A stretch of 64,000 nucleotides of DNA from Bifidobacterium santillanense. GTDB lineage: Bacteria; Actinomycetota; Actinomycetes; Actinomycetales; Bifidobacteriaceae. The translations under genes were made by a program, and so were the position numbers. The DNA lies in the NCBI RefSeq assembly GCF_018555385.1, contig NZ_JAFEJS010000006.1, positions 85,415 to 149,414 on the forward strand. The letters are read 5' to 3'. The notes under the pieces are model-generated. The model ran no database searches. It saw only the letters and a list, made by a program, of their open reading frames with translations, and was not told the DNA's origin. Positions 63,908-64,000 of the stretch are shown piece after piece. The number at the start of each line of letters is the position of its first letter. The stretch's first letter is position 1.

Positions 63908-64000
63908 CTCCGGGGTTTGTATCGTATTTGCGTAACAAACCCCGGAGCCAGGTGTGAAGTTCCCGGAGTTGTGCGTGCGATTCCCGGGGTGGGCCATGTG
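63908..64000. repeat. Mirror array, 40-bp core plus 21-bp units, cut by the window end
   Basis: The core 63908-63947 runs CTCCGGGG..CCCCGGAG and has the inner GTTTGTATCG..CGTAACAAAC. Units of exactly 21 bases then end CCCGGAG (63968) and CCCGGGG (63989), and the array goes on past the window. The core resembles the reverse complement of the 28-kb cores around TATCG..TTGCG.AACAA. Confidence 0.85.

Overview
This window is GC-rich chromosomal DNA that reads as a Bifidobacterium (Actinobacteria). The grounds are the dnaK-grpE-dnaJ-hspR order with an HspR box in front of dnaK, two adjacent ilvC genes, class C sortase pili, a MarR plus heterodimeric ABC exporter operon, and dense GC-ending codons. 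No insertion sequence, prophage or CRISPR array is visible. A 15-of-16 match to the ParB site parS lies inside one exporter gene and suggests the segment is fairly close to the replication origin.

Layout. 1-4.7 kb: HspR-controlled chaperone operon. 4.9-8.4 kb: HAD phosphatase, DedA membrane protein, tRNA-Ala(CGC), C69 dipeptidase. 8.5-13.5 kb (minus): two coupled YhgE/Pip membrane proteins. 13.7-19.3 kb: rsmI, an AbiEi-like protein, metG, pepC. 19.5-20.3 kb: a decayed spot with remnants of an oligopeptide ABC ATPase and a short-chain dehydrogenase. 20.4-27.6 kb: MFS transporter, TatD, Kup, class II glutamine amidotransferase, HD protein. 28.3-30.9 kb (minus): FtsX-type permease with an ABC ATPase that has lost its Walker A. 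31.1-36.0 kb: a LacI regulator between two paralogous MFS sugar-type transporters, the second with twin operators built into its promoter. 36.3-41.2 kb: an ilv-type leader peptide and attenuator ahead of an MHS transporter, then ilvC1 and ilvC2. 41.6-50.4 kb: Gfo/Idh oxidoreductase, two amino acid permeases, a MacB-like ABC system. 51.3-57.6 kb: sortase-dependent pilus operon. 57.6-63.9 kb: a small Cys-rich protein, an aldo/keto reductase, and marR with a two-gene ABC exporter.

The most unusual feature is what lies between the genes. At least four kinds of short-period palindromic arrays occupy the intergenic gaps: (i) 21-bp units arranged as mirror-image arms around a 40-bp core (27.7-28.3, 39.6-39.8 and 63.9 kb, plus a divergent relative at 41.3 kb); (ii) a 51-52-bp repeat carrying a 22-24-bp palindrome (6.6 and 32.8 kb), also found in frame inside the degenerate ABC ATPase gene; (iii) a 61-bp repeat at 50.6 kb; (iv) a dispersed element whose hairpin stem changes sequence between copies while base pairing is kept (26.5, 26.7, 34.4, 38.0 and 59.8 kb), mostly at gene 3' ends. 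I do not recognise these as a named element family.

Six genes have a -10-like hexamer 6-8 nt before the ATG and no Shine-Dalgarno, so leaderless transcripts are likely. All calls come from reading the sequence and from general knowledge of protein families; no database search was made.
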